Positions 7,083 to 15,800 of a stretch of 41,066 nt of DNA are shown piece by piece; the first letter of the stretch is position 1, and the number at the start of each line of letters is the position of its first letter. This DNA comes from Cryomorphaceae bacterium (GTDB lineage: Bacteria; Bacteroidota; Bacteroidia; Flavobacteriales; Schleiferiaceae). Location: NCBI GenBank assembly GCA_022565745.1, contig JAIUMB010000003.1:1-41066 (forward strand), given 5' to 3'. The position numbers were made by a program, and so were the translations under genes. The notes beneath the pieces are model-generated. The model worked only from the letters and a program-made list of their open reading frames with translations, had not been told where the DNA came from and did not search any database.

Positions 7083-7904
7083 TTAGTAAAACCGAAACGA
7101 CACACCAAACTCAATGCTGTGTCCATACCAATCACTGCGAATATTTTGGTTTAAAGCGTTCGTATTTTCAATGGAACGGCTTAGATTGGGAATACCTTGA
7201 AATTGGCGATACTCTACGAGAAAGGTCAGTTCATTAAATTCAAAAGAAATACCAGCAGTTGCGCCGTAAATAATGGATGTACCAATGAGTCGAATACGAT
7301 TAATCCCGTCAATAATTGGTGAGTCAGGGGTGTAGGTATTACCGTTTTCTAAAGGCTGAAATGTTTGCGCTGTAATTTCAGAAACACCACTGCTTGGACT
7401 GATTAGTGTATTAAAAAATCCATTGACATAAATATTGATGGCGCCCACATTGCCGTCTTCGTCCCAGTCGAATGGAAACGAGTAACCACCTCCCATAGAG
7501 AAGGGAATGGCAAAATATTTTAATCTGGTGTTGACATCTATAAAACCGTACTCATCATTTTCAAACCGCTTTGAATAACCAAAAAATTGTTCGCTAACGC
7601 CTAAGTTTGTCTTGGCGAACCAGTGCTCGTTAAAGAAAAAACGAAGGCCAAAATCCAAGCCGTAATTTCTTGTATAACTTGGGTTAAAAGAGGAGGTGCC
7701 TTCGCTGGTAATGGGCGCAAATTCGTTGATGAAGTCGTTGTTGCGCGTCATGATTTCAACGGGAATTGCACCGTTTTCTTGTTGAGTAAGGCCGTACTTA
7801 AACGTCAATTCTTTCTCAACATTCACCCAAGAGAACTGACCGTTGACTTGCTGATGTGAAATAAATAGAGAGACAAATAAAAACAAAAATGTACGCTCTG
7901 TCAT
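7083..7904 (-). CDS. outer-membrane beta-barrel protein, function unknown
   Basis: A 273-residue protein with a signal peptide (MTERTFLFLFVSLFIS..., likely cleavage after VNG near residue 22). The mature chain is a series of amphipathic strands such as YGLDFGLRFFF, FAIPFSMGGGYSF and ATAGISFEF, and it ends with Phe-Arg-Phe-Tyr, an aromatic C-terminus typical of outer-membrane barrels. It looks like the porin-family/OmpA-like small barrels of Bacteroidota; no substrate can be named. The start at 7904 is preferred to an ATG at 7940, which would put polar residues before the signal peptide and overlap the promoter box. Confidence 0.7.
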   Translation of the reverse strand: MTERTFLFLFVSLFISHQQVNGQFSWVNVEKELTFKYGLTQQENGAIPVEIMTRNNDFINEFAPITSEGTSSFNPSYTRNYGLDFGLRFFFNEHWFAKTNLGVSEQFFGYSKRFENDEYGFIDVNTRLKYFAIPFSMGGGYSFPFDWDEDGNVGAINIYVNGFFNTLISPSSGVSEITAQTFQPLENGNTYTPDSPIIDGINRIRLIGTSIIYGATAGISFEFNELTFLVEYRQFQGIPNLSRSIENTNALNQNIRSDWYGHSIEFGVSFRFY

Positions 7905-7925
7905 ATACGATTTTAAAGTATGCGA

Positions 7926-7933
7926 CAAAGGTA
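7926..7933 (-). promoter_or_regulatory. -7 box TACCTTTG upstream of the barrel gene
   Basis: Read on the minus strand this is TACCTTTG, a perfect TAnnTTTG. It lies 21 nt before the ATG at 7904. The nearest TTG is only 14 nt further upstream, shorter than normal spacing. The same TACCTTTG recurs before rbfA and the S9 peptidase gene. Confidence 0.5.
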
Positions 7934-7957
7934 CAATCAATCTAATGCAATTGATGT

Positions 7958-8128
7958 TTAGATTTTAGTGATGTAAAATGCACTAAAAATTATGCCTATA
8001 AGCAGCACAAGCACCACAGCAATTTGTTGTTTGAGGTTTTTGCGCTTGTCCGGGGACTCTTTGCGTTTTCTTTTTAAGCGTCGAATGGCCTTCGCACGAC
8101 GCCTAACGCGATCTTTTGGATGTGCCAT
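7958..8128 (-). CDS. small basic membrane protein, unknown
   Basis: A 56-residue protein: a strongly basic N-terminal half (MAHPKDRVRRRAKAIRRLKR and onward, mostly Arg and Lys) and one hydrophobic segment at about residues 35-53. The first five residues equal those of ribosomal protein L32, but the rest of L32 (TRRDKRR, C-x2-C motifs) is absent, so it is not L32. It is predicted to anchor in the inner membrane with a cytoplasmic basic domain. A good promoter lies just upstream (8155-8185), which supports it being a real gene. The start at 8128 is chosen over 8191 because the latter would lie upstream of the promoter. Confidence 0.6.
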   Translation of the reverse strand: MAHPKDRVRRRAKAIRRLKRKRKESPDKRKNLKQQIAVVLVLLIGIIFSAFYITKI

Positions 8129-8154
8129 GATTCGTTTGGTTTTAATTGTCGCCT

Positions 8155-8185
8155 CAAATATAGTATATTTTGTAACTAAATCCAA
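8155..8185 (-). promoter_or_regulatory. promoter of the 56-residue basic protein gene
   Basis: On the minus strand TTG (8183-8185), a 20-nt spacer and TATATTTG (8155-8162) match the Bacteroidota consensus very well. Transcription should start near 8150, giving a leader of about 22 nt. Confidence 0.7.
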
Positions 8186-8226
8186 ATCCATTGGCAGTAA
8201 ATGATTTAACGGCGTAAATCCTTATT

Positions 8227-8628
8227 TTACGAGATGGGATTTAAAACCACGCTAAATATGGTAATGGTGTTTGGGTCGCGACCATAATGCAGCTTGTCGA
8301 TGGCCTCAGGGATGTCTTTTGCCCTAAAATAAGACGTGTGCAGCTCTTTGTTGTCTTTAAGCGACCACTGAATGGTGTATGAATTGTGTTCACTTTTATA
8401 CGCTTTTACATAGGTGAGCATTCTGCTAAGTGCGTCGCGCTTATCGTAGCCGATAGAAGTGTGGAATAAAAAGCTTTGCTCGTGCCTTGGATTGACGGTT
8501 ACTACATCCAGTCTAATTTTGTTATCTGATGTTGATTGAAAATTGAACATGATATTTGTTTTTCCGAGTTGGAGGTACTGCTCAATTTTCTTTTGTAGAT
8601 CCAATATATCAATGTGTTCGTCGCTCAT
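8227..8628 (-). CDS. conserved hypothetical protein, 133 residues
   Basis: A soluble protein without signal peptide or membrane segment. It reads like a compact alpha/beta domain, with strands such as TNIMFNFQ, IRLDVVTVNP and NTITIFSVVLNPIS and helices ALSRMLTYVKAYK and IPEAIDKLHYG. I recall similar proteins in Bacteroidota genomes but know no function. It is transcribed divergently from trmD, with 79 bp between the starts. Its upstream region has TACCTTCG at 8643-8650 (minus strand), one mismatch from the TAnnTTTG box. Coding status is well supported by composition and by its fit between neighbours. Confidence 0.75.
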   Translation of the reverse strand: MSDEHIDILDLQKKIEQYLQLGKTNIMFNFQSTSDNKIRLDVVTVNPRHEQSFLFHTSIGYDKRDALSRMLTYVKAYKSEHNSYTIQWSLKDNKELHTSYFRAKDIPEAIDKLHYGRDPNTITIFSVVLNPIS

Positions 8629-8695
8629 AACATTTTTTTTTGCGAAGGTACACCAATGGCCAATATTTACATATCTCGGTTGCTAATAAATATGC

Positions 8696-8703
8696 TATTT
8701 TTG
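8696..8703 (+). promoter_or_regulatory. trmD promoter -7 box, 4 nt before the start codon
   Basis: TATTTTTG at 8696-8703 is followed by CCGC and then the trmD ATG at 8708. With the same distance as at rnpB (5 nt from the last G to the first transcribed base), transcription would start on the A of the ATG. This predicts a leaderless mRNA. The same arrangement occurs at the MATE gene. Confidence 0.55.
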
Positions 8704-8707
8704 CCGC

Positions 8708-9400
8708 ATGCGAATAGACATTATAACAGCTCTTCCAAAATTACTGGAAAGTCCTTTTTCCGACTCCATTTTGCAGCGTGCAATTAAAAAAGGCATAGTA
8801 GAAGTGCATTTGCACAATCTTCGCGATTACGGAATTGGCAAGCATAAGCAAATAGACGACTATCAATTTGGTGGAGGTGCAGGTATGGTTATGCTAATTG
8901 AGCCTGTAGAGCAATGTATTTCGGGCTTAAAACGTGAACGACATTACGATGAAGTTATCTACATGACCCCAGATGGAGATCGTTTTAATCAACGTACCGC
9001 CAATGCGCTATCGCTTTGTCAAAACATCATCATTCTGTGTGGGCACTACAAGGGCGTTGATCAACGTGTTCGTGATTTGTTTATTACCAAAGAAATATCC
9101 ATAGGCGATTATGTATTAAGCGGTGGAGAGCTCGCAGCTGCTGTGGTCAGTGACGCGGTTATTCGCCTTCTACCGGGCGTGCTCAATGACGAAACCAGTG
9201 CGCTTACCGATTCATTTCAAGACGACTTGCTAGCGCCTCCGGTATATACGCGGCCGGCCGATTACCAAGGACATAAAGTCCCCGATGTGCTTACTGGAGG
9301 GAATTTTGCTGATATTGATGCTTGGAGAGAAGAGCAAGCGTGGCAACGTACCAAAGAACGCCGTCCGGATTTATTGCCAAAAAACCATGATGAACTTTAG
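8708..9400 (+). CDS. trmD: tRNA (guanine-N1)-methyltransferase TrmD
   Basis: TrmD methylates G37 (N1) of tRNAs next to the anticodon using S-adenosylmethionine, which prevents frameshifting. The 230-residue protein shows the trefoil-knot SPOUT signature: YQFGGGAGMVM near residue 57, YMTPDGDRF, ILCGHYKGVDQRV near residue 114, and SIGDYVLSGGELAA near residue 137. These loops form the SAM-binding knot. The C-terminal domain with PADYQG and VLTGGNF follows. The length is normal. The gene overlaps queA by 14 nt, so two tRNA anticodon-loop modification genes are translated in tandem. The usual rpsP-rimM-trmD-rplS operon is not present here. Confidence 0.97.
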   Translation: MRIDIITALPKLLESPFSDSILQRAIKKGIVEVHLHNLRDYGIGKHKQIDDYQFGGGAGMVMLIEPVEQCISGLKRERHYDEVIYMTPDGDRFNQRTANALSLCQNIIILCGHYKGVDQRVRDLFITKEISIGDYVLSGGELAAAVVSDAVIRLLPGVLNDETSALTDSFQDDLLAPPVYTRPADYQGHKVPDVLTGGNFADIDAWREEQAWQRTKERRPDLLPKNHDEL

Positions 9401-10592
9401 TGAACTCCCTTCCCCACATTCTTACGATTATCATTTACCAGAAAATAGGATTGCGTTTAAGCCTCTAGAAAAAAGGGATGATTCGCGCTTGTTGGTTTAC
9501 AGTCAAGGGCAAATTGACCATCGGCGCTTTTATGAATTACCCGCGTTATTACCTGCCAATAGCCGATTGTTTTTCAATGAAACCAAAGTGGTGATGGCCA
9601 GATTGCACGCATTGGTGCCGGAGAAAAACCGCCTTATTGAAATATTTTGTTTGGAAGCTCCAAAGGGAAAAAGCGTCGAACAGGTTATGCAGTCTAAAAA
9701 CTCCGCAACATTTTACTGTTTGGTAGGTGGTGCACGTCACTGGAAAAGTGGCACGCTGAATATTCAGGTAGAGCATAATGATTTTCAAGCCACTCTTGAA
9801 CTGGAAATGCTCCAAAGAGAAGAAGGGAAGTTTTTAATTGGTTTTGCTTGGCAAGGCGATTTCACCTTTGCGGAAATCCTCGATGCCGCCGGGAAAGTAC
9901 CATTGCCTCCGTATATAAGGCGGGATGTTGAAGAAAGCGATTCCTCACGTTATCAAACGGTTTACGCCAAACAAAAGGGTTCGGTTGCTGCACCTACCGC
10001 TGGTTTGCATTTTACTCAGGAAGTGATGCAGAAAATAAGTGAACGAGACATTCATATGTGTCCACTTGTCCTTCACGTTGGTGGAGGTACATTTCTGCCG
10101 TTAAAGGCCGAGGCATTAGAGAATCACATCATGCACGCGGAGGAAATGGTTGTTACGCAAGAAACGATTGAGGCCATTCAAGACGAGGTCGATAAACGTG
10201 TTGCCGTAGGCACCACCAGTGTGAGATACTTAGAAACACTATATTGGTTGGGTGTTAAGTGCATACAAGGTGGTGATTGTTCTTTTTTAGACCAATGGGC
10301 GCCTTATACCTTACCGCAAAATATCTCTCTTCAAGATAGTATGAGGGCTTTGTATAATTTTATTGGGGAGGGCAAGCTGTACGCAAAAACATCGATGATG
10401 ATTATTCCTGGATACCGTTTTCGTGTGGTTGACGGTTTGGTTACCAATTTCCATCAACCCAAATCAACGTTATTGATGTTGGTTGCAGCCGTAGTCGGTG
10501 CCGATTGGAAGCGCATTTATCAAGAAGCGCTGGACAACGGTTATCGCTTTTTGAGTTACGGAGATTCAAATCTTTATTGGGTGAATGGGTGA
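9387..10592 (+). CDS. queA: S-adenosylmethionine:tRNA ribosyltransferase-isomerase QueA
   Basis: QueA transfers and isomerises the ribosyl group of SAM onto 7-aminomethyl-7-deazaguanine at position 34 of tRNA, the step that makes epoxyqueuosine. Motifs: YHLPENRIAFKP at the N-terminus, LFFNETKVVMARL, KVPLPPYIRR, SVAAPTAGLHFT, LHVGGGTFLPL, RVAVGTTSVRYLE and the C-terminal GLVTNFHQPKSTLLMLVAA. It is 401 residues, longer than the ~356 of E. coli; the extra length is mostly between residues about 75 and 150. The start is ATG 9387 (or ATG 9390); an upstream start at 9285 lies deep inside trmD and gives an unrelated N-terminus. It is coupled to trmD by a 14-nt overlap. Confidence 0.95.
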   Translation: MMNFSELPSPHSYDYHLPENRIAFKPLEKRDDSRLLVYSQGQIDHRRFYELPALLPANSRLFFNETKVVMARLHALVPEKNRLIEIFCLEAPKGKSVEQVMQSKNSATFYCLVGGARHWKSGTLNIQVEHNDFQATLELEMLQREEGKFLIGFAWQGDFTFAEILDAAGKVPLPPYIRRDVEESDSSRYQTVYAKQKGSVAAPTAGLHFTQEVMQKISERDIHMCPLVLHVGGGTFLPLKAEALENHIMHAEEMVVTQETIEAIQDEVDKRVAVGTTSVRYLETLYWLGVKCIQGGDCSFLDQWAPYTLPQNISLQDSMRALYNFIGEGKLYAKTSMMIIPGYRFRVVDGLVTNFHQPKSTLLMLVAAVVGADWKRIYQEALDNGYRFLSYGDSNLYWVNG

Positions 10593-10656
10593 TGCAAATG
10601 GCAGATGCTTTATTGTGAATGCTTACAAATGCCCAATAATTACCAGTCTCAATAAT

Positions 10657-10684
10657 TTTACACTTTACACTTTACACTTTACAC
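10657..10684 (+). repeat. tandem heptamer (TTTACAC)x4
   Basis: Four exact copies of TTTACAC fill 28 bp in the gap between the converging queA and thyA genes. Nothing else is recognised in this 102-bp gap. Confidence 0.9.
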
Positions 10685-10694
10685 TTTTGATTTA

Positions 10695-11489
10695 TTAAAC
10701 CGCCACTTCTCCCTTAATGTGCGGATGCGGATCATATCCTTCCAGCGTGAAATCGTCGTAAGTAAAACCAAAGATGTCTTTTACATCGGGATTGATTTTC
10801 ATACTAGGCAAAGGTCTTGGTGCACGAGAAACTTGCAATTTAACCTGTTCCATGTGATTGCTATATATGTGCGCATCGCCAAAAGTGTGCACAAAGTCAC
10901 CCACTTCGAGTTCGCAAACTTGAGCCATCATCATGGTGAGTAGAGCGTAGGAGGCGATGTTGAAAGGAACGCCCAAGAAAATATCAGCACTGCGTTGGTA
11001 TAGTTGACAAGACAATTTGTTGTTGGCCACATAAAATTGAAAAAACGTGTGACAGGGAGGTAGCGCCATGTTTTCAATATCGGCGACATTCCAGGCGCTC
11101 ACGATAAGGCGGCGGCTGTCGGGCGTTTTTTTGATTTGCTCTACTACCCTGCTGATTTGGTCGATGGTTTCTCCGTTATGGGTAGGCCATGAACGCCATT
11201 GGTGGCCGTAAACCGGGCCGAGATTTCCGTTCTCATCAGCCCATTCATCCCAAATGCGAACCTTGTTTTCTTTTAGATAGGCAATATTGGTGTCGCCGCT
11301 TAAAAACCATAAGAGTTCATGTATGATGGATCGAAGGTGGAGTTTTTTGGTGGTCACTAAAGGAAAACCTTTTGATAAGTCAAACCGCATTTGATGACCA
11401 AAAACAGAACGAGTACCTGTACCCGTTCTGTCTGTTTTATCAACGCCTTCTTCAAGTACGCGTTTGATGAGATCGTGATATTGTTGCAT
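10695..11489 (-). CDS. thyA: thymidylate synthase
   Basis: ThyA makes dTMP from dUMP using methylenetetrahydrofolate. The 264-residue protein aligns with E. coli ThyA without visible gaps: DRTGTGT, LVTTKKLHLRSIIHELLWFL, the catalytic Cys146 in MALPPCHTFFQFY, and the dUMP-binding QLYQRSADIFLGVPFNIASYALL. The C-terminus GYDPHPHIKGEVAV includes the terminal residues that close over the active site. It lies 28 nt behind dps on the same strand and may be cotranscribed with it. Confidence 0.98.
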   Translation of the reverse strand: MQQYHDLIKRVLEEGVDKTDRTGTGTRSVFGHQMRFDLSKGFPLVTTKKLHLRSIIHELLWFLSGDTNIAYLKENKVRIWDEWADENGNLGPVYGHQWRSWPTHNGETIDQISRVVEQIKKTPDSRRLIVSAWNVADIENMALPPCHTFFQFYVANNKLSCQLYQRSADIFLGVPFNIASYALLTMMMAQVCELEVGDFVHTFGDAHIYSNHMEQVKLQVSRAPRPLPSMKINPDVKDIFGFTYDDFTLEGYDPHPHIKGEVAV

Positions 11490-11517
11490 GATGCTTTGTC
11501 AATTCGAAAAGGCAAAT

Positions 11518-11991
11518 TTACTTTATAAAACTCGTTAGCATCCAATGCATTTTCTCGGTGCGCTTAATGTATCCGGTTAGCATGTCTTCAGTCGCTACAT
11601 CACCGATGGCAGCAGCCTCTTCCAACGAATCAACCATAAATGAAAGTAAAATTTCAAAATCGCTCAGCACTTCTTTCACCATCTCTTCGCCGCTTAAGTC
11701 GGTGCCGGTTTCTTTGATTTCGGCCATTTCTAGATATTCTTTTAGCGTGCTTGCTGGGGTGTGACCAAATACGCGAATGCGTTCGGCGATTTCGTCGATT
11801 TCTAGTTTGACTTCGTTGTACTCGTTTTCAAACTGATCGTGTAAATCAAAGAAATCACTACCGGTAACATTCCAATGATAATTGCGAAGCTTTTGGTAGT
11901 GCACGTGAAGATTCGCTAGAACGAGATTGAGTGTATCTACAACGTTTTTGGATTCTTCTGAATCAAAACCGAGTTTTTTGAACGTAGCCAT
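11518..11991 (-). CDS. dps: Dps-family ferritin-like DNA-protection protein
   Basis: Dps proteins oxidise Fe(II) with hydrogen peroxide and store the iron inside a 12-mer, protecting DNA under stress. The 157-residue protein keeps the inter-subunit ferroxidase residues: His39 (YHWNVTG), His51, Glu55 in place of the usual Asp, Asp66 and Glu70 (EIDEIAERI), at the family spacings of +12, +16, +27 and +31. There is no long Lys-rich N-terminal tail, so direct DNA binding by that route is doubtful. The ATG at 11991 is chosen; the one at 12024 would add 11 non-family residues. A strong promoter lies 45 nt upstream. Confidence 0.93.
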   Translation of the reverse strand: MATFKKLGFDSEESKNVVDTLNLVLANLHVHYQKLRNYHWNVTGSDFFDLHDQFENEYNEVKLEIDEIAERIRVFGHTPASTLKEYLEMAEIKETGTDLSGEEMVKEVLSDFEILLSFMVDSLEEAAAIGDVATEDMLTGYIKRTEKMHWMLTSFIK

Positions 11992-12035
11992 AAATAAAAT
12001 GTGTTTTAAATTATTGATTATCAAATGAACATCTA

Positions 12036-12066
12036 CAAATATAATGTGCAGTTAAGCATTTTCCAA
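12036..12066 (-). promoter_or_regulatory. dps promoter
   Basis: On the minus strand TTG (12064-12066), a 20-nt spacer and TATATTTG (12036-12043) form a consensus Bacteroidota promoter. Transcription should start near 12031, leaving a leader of about 40 nt before the dps ATG. Confidence 0.7.
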
Positions 12067-12176
12067 ATGACATAGGTCACATACCACATAAAGTTTTCTC
12101 AATGCATTAGAAAAAAGGTGCTTGATAAACTTTAAAATTTACGTAAAAAAAGTGCCCTCGGCGTATATGAAAAAAT

Positions 12177-12184
12177 TACTTTTG
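12177..12184 (+). promoter_or_regulatory. -7 box upstream of ruvA
   Basis: TACTTTTG at 12177-12184 fits TAnnTTTG and predicts a start near 12189, about 25 nt before the ruvA ATG. No TTG is seen at the normal upstream distance. This promoter probably also serves sprA. Confidence 0.5.
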
Positions 12185-12213
12185 CCGTTCTTTTTACATC
12201 ACAAAAGAGACCT

Positions 12214-12804
12214 ATGATATTTAGTTTACGTGGATCATTATTGATTTCAAAACCAACCCATTCGGTGGTTGAGTGCTGTGGCGTTGGTTATCAGATTAAT
12301 CATTCAATACACACTTACGAAGCCATTCGCAATCAGAAAGACGTTTATGTGCTTACCCACTTAATTGTTCGCGAAGACGCACAAATCTTATATGGATTCA
12401 ACGATAAGGCGGAAAAAGACATGTTTTTACTCCTAACGAGTGTGTCGGGTGTTGGTCCAAACTCCGCAAGACTGATTTTATCACACATGACGGCAGCTGA
12501 GTTGGTGCGAGTCATTGGTGCCGGCCAAAGCGATGTGCTGCGAACCGTCAAAGGTATTGGGGCAAAAACAGCGGAAAGAATTATCGTAGACTTAAAAGAC
12601 AAAATCGCTTCAGTTTCTGGTGATATGACCGATGACGCCATCGCGTCAATAGCGGACAACAGCATGATGCCCGATGCCTTGACAGCCTTAGAGGTACTGG
12701 GATACCCCAAGGCAGCCGCGGTGAAGGCCATCAAAAAGGCCATGCAAGTTCCCGGTGTAACAACCGTAGATCAAATCATTAAACAATCGCTTAAAAACCT
12801 GTAA
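12214..12804 (+). CDS. ruvA: Holliday junction branch-migration complex subunit RuvA
   Basis: RuvA binds four-way DNA junctions and loads RuvB for branch migration in recombination. The 196-residue protein shows the N-terminal OB fold (GVGYQINHSIHTYE, LIVREDAQILYGF), two helix-hairpin-helix motifs (SVSGVGPNSARLIL near residue 75 and TVKGIGAKTAERIIVDL near residue 110), and the C-terminal RuvB-contact domain (DALTALEVLGYPKAAAVKAI) after a linker. The length is normal. The sprA start lies 8 nt after the stop, so ruvA and sprA should be one transcript. Confidence 0.97.
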   Translation: MIFSLRGSLLISKPTHSVVECCGVGYQINHSIHTYEAIRNQKDVYVLTHLIVREDAQILYGFNDKAEKDMFLLLTSVSGVGPNSARLILSHMTAAELVRVIGAGQSDVLRTVKGIGAKTAERIIVDLKDKIASVSGDMTDDAIASIADNSMMPDALTALEVLGYPKAAAVKAIKKAMQVPGVTTVDQIIKQSLKNL

Positions 12805-12812
12805 TTTTAGGT

Positions 12813-15800
12813 TTGATACATTCATTCTACCGATATAGTGGATTTTTGCTGTTGATAGGCTTAACGGCGTTGGTGCTTTCACCAGCGCGTGCCTTGACGC
12901 ATCTGCACTTGGAAAATGAGTGGGTGTGGGCCAACGATAGTACAGAGCCGGATACGTTTCCCTATCCCTATACCGGTGAAGGAAGTGGGTTGTATCTCAA
13001 AGATCCTTCAAACGTAAAAGAGGAGGTTTCTTATGATCCGGAAACCAACATGTATGTGATTACCAAAAAAATTGGTGAAACAGAAGTGGGTACGCCAAGA
13101 TATCTCACACCAGAGGAATACCGCGAATACGTATTTAGTCAGCAAAGCACAGATTATTGGGAACAAAAAGCGGGTTCAGGTGCCGGTCGAAAGCGCGACC
13201 CTGAAGACGATGGTCGGGACGCGGGATCTGGACTTATTCCTCAAATTGAAGTGGGTGGTGAACGGTTTAAAAATATTTTTGGTAGCAACTTTATTGAAAT
13301 CCGACCTCAAGGTGCTGCTACGCTAACCATAGGTGGTCGATTTCAGCGTGTTGATAACCCTATGATCCCCGAGAGAAATCGAAGTACGTTTAACTTGTTG
13401 TTTGAACAAAGGATTCAGATGAACGTGACCGGTCAAATTGGTACGCGACTTAATCTGCAGACCAACTACGATACAGAAGCGACGTTTGCCTTTGAAAATA
13501 CCATGAAAACGGAGTTTACCGGTGAGGAAGATGATATTTTTAAGAAAATTGAGGTGGGTAACGTAAACCTGCCGCTCAACTCTGCCTTAATCACCGGCGC
13601 ACAAAGCCTCTTCGGGGTAAAAACACAAATGCAGTTTGGTAAAACCATGGTGACTGCCGTGTTGTCTGAACAACGTAGTCAGACCAGCTCGGTCAACGTA
13701 GAAGGCGGTGGCATGCAGCAGGAGTTTATGATTCAGGCCGACCAATATGAGGCTAATAGACACTACTTTTTATCGCACTACTTCAGAGATAACTACGAGA
13801 GATATTTGCGCAATGCGCCTGTTATCACTTCGCCTATTCAGATTACACGTATTGAAGTGTGGGTGACCAATCGCCGCAGTCAAACCGAAGATGTACGTAA
13901 CATAGTTGCTTTTATGGACCTTGGTGAAGCCGATAAACCATCGGCATATAGGAATTCTGACGCCAACTTGCCCGGGCCGAGAATTTTTACACGCGTAAAC
14001 GACCGACGCCACCCAGAGTTGCCGCACAATCAAATCAACAGTTTGAACCCTCGTCAACTCGAGCAACAGGTGAGTGGCATACGGGCCATTTCTACGGCGT
14101 CAACCAACTTGGAGAACAGAGGATATGTTGATGGAGTTGATTTTACCGATTTGTCAAACGCTAGAAAGCTGACGCCCCAAGAATTTTCTTTTCATCCACA
14201 GTTGGGATACATTTCATTGAATCAATCGCTCAATCAAGATGAGGTGTTGGCGGTCGCCTACCAATATACGGCCAATGGAAATACTTATCAGGTCGGTGAG
14301 TTTTCTAATGATGGTATAATGCCGCCCAGTACTCTTATTCTAAAAATGCTAAAAAGCACACTACTTGACGTTCGTGTGCCTCTTTGGGATTTGATGATGA
14401 AAAACGTCTATTCACTCAATGCATTTGGAATCTCTCCAGAAGATTTTCGCCTGGATGTGCTGTATTGGAACGACGAAACTGGGGTGCCAATCCCTTTTCT
14501 CCCAGAGGGAAATCTCAACGAAGAGCTCTTGCTTCGCGTAATGGAGCTCGATAGGGTCAATAAAAACTTAGACCCGCTACCTGATGGTATGTTTGACTTT
14601 ATGCCGGATGTCACCATCAAACCACAGACGGGTCGAATCATGTTCCCTGTTGTTGAGCCTTTTGGTAGCAATCTCCGGCGAAAATTAGATCCCGAATTTC
14701 ACGATCAATACGTGTTCCAACAACTCTATGATAGTACTCGGTTTCGAGCACAGGAAGAAACGCAACTCAATAAATTCTTCTTAAAGGGTCGATATAAATC
14801 CAGTAGTGGATCGGAAATACAACTCAACGCCATCAACATACCTCCGGGCTCGGTGATCGTAACCGCCGGAGGTTCGCGTCTTCAGGAAGATGTTGACTAC
14901 ACCGTGGATTACAACCTCGGTCGGGTAAAAATTCTCAACGAAGGTATTTTGCAATCGGGTATGCCCATCAAGGTGGATTTTGAAAACAATACCTTATTTA
15001 ATGTGCAAACCCGGCAGTTTTTTGGGGTGAATGTCGATCATAGACTGAGTGACGACATTAATATTGGTGGTAGCTTTTTGCATCTGCGAGAAAGACCCCT
15101 TACGCAAAAAGCCAACTTGGGCGAAGAACCAATCGCCAATTCCATTTGGGGAATGAACTCGCAGATCAATAAGGAAGTGCCTTTCCTTACTCGATTGGTA
15201 GATAATATTCCTTTTATCAGTACCAAAGAAAAATCAACAGTGTCGTTTCAAGGTGAATTTGCCCACCTTATTCCAGGTAGTCCGAGAGCCATCAACATTA
15301 CCGATGAAGAGACGACGTATATAGACGACTTTGAGACCAGTCAAATGTTTATCGATATTCGAAACCCCATGCAGTGGGTGATGGCAAGTACACCGGCTGG
15401 TCAGCCTGATTTGTTTCCGGAAGCATCTCTCAATAACGATGTTAAGGTAGGGTATAATCGTGCGCGAATGGCCTGGTATACGATCGACCCTATTTTCCAT
15501 TTGAGCAATCAAAGCACACCGCCTAATATTCGAGAAAACAGAGAGCTGCAGTCCGACCACTACGTCCGTGAAATCCTATTCCGTGAGGTGTTTCCCAATA
15601 TGGATCGCGACCCCGCACTACCGCGTAACATTCCTACCTTAGATGTTGCCTATTATCCCAGTGAACGCGGACAATACAATTTTGACGTGGAAGGTGAGCC
15701 GGGGATATCCGCCGGTTTGAACGAAGACGGAACGCTCCGTGATCCACAGTCGAGATGGGCGGGGATTATGCGTCAGTTGCAGACCAATAACTTTGAAGAG

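Noticed and set aside
7046..7237. 63-residue ORF after msrB
   Set aside because: Almost entirely antisense to the outer-membrane barrel gene and without recognisable features.
7958..8128. Ribosomal protein L32 (rpmF)
   Set aside because: Only the first five residues agree; L32 core and cysteine motifs are absent and a membrane helix is present.
9285..9386. Longer queA start inside trmD
   Set aside because: Adds an N-terminus unlike QueA and overlaps trmD by over 100 bp; the ATG at 9387 starts the known fold.
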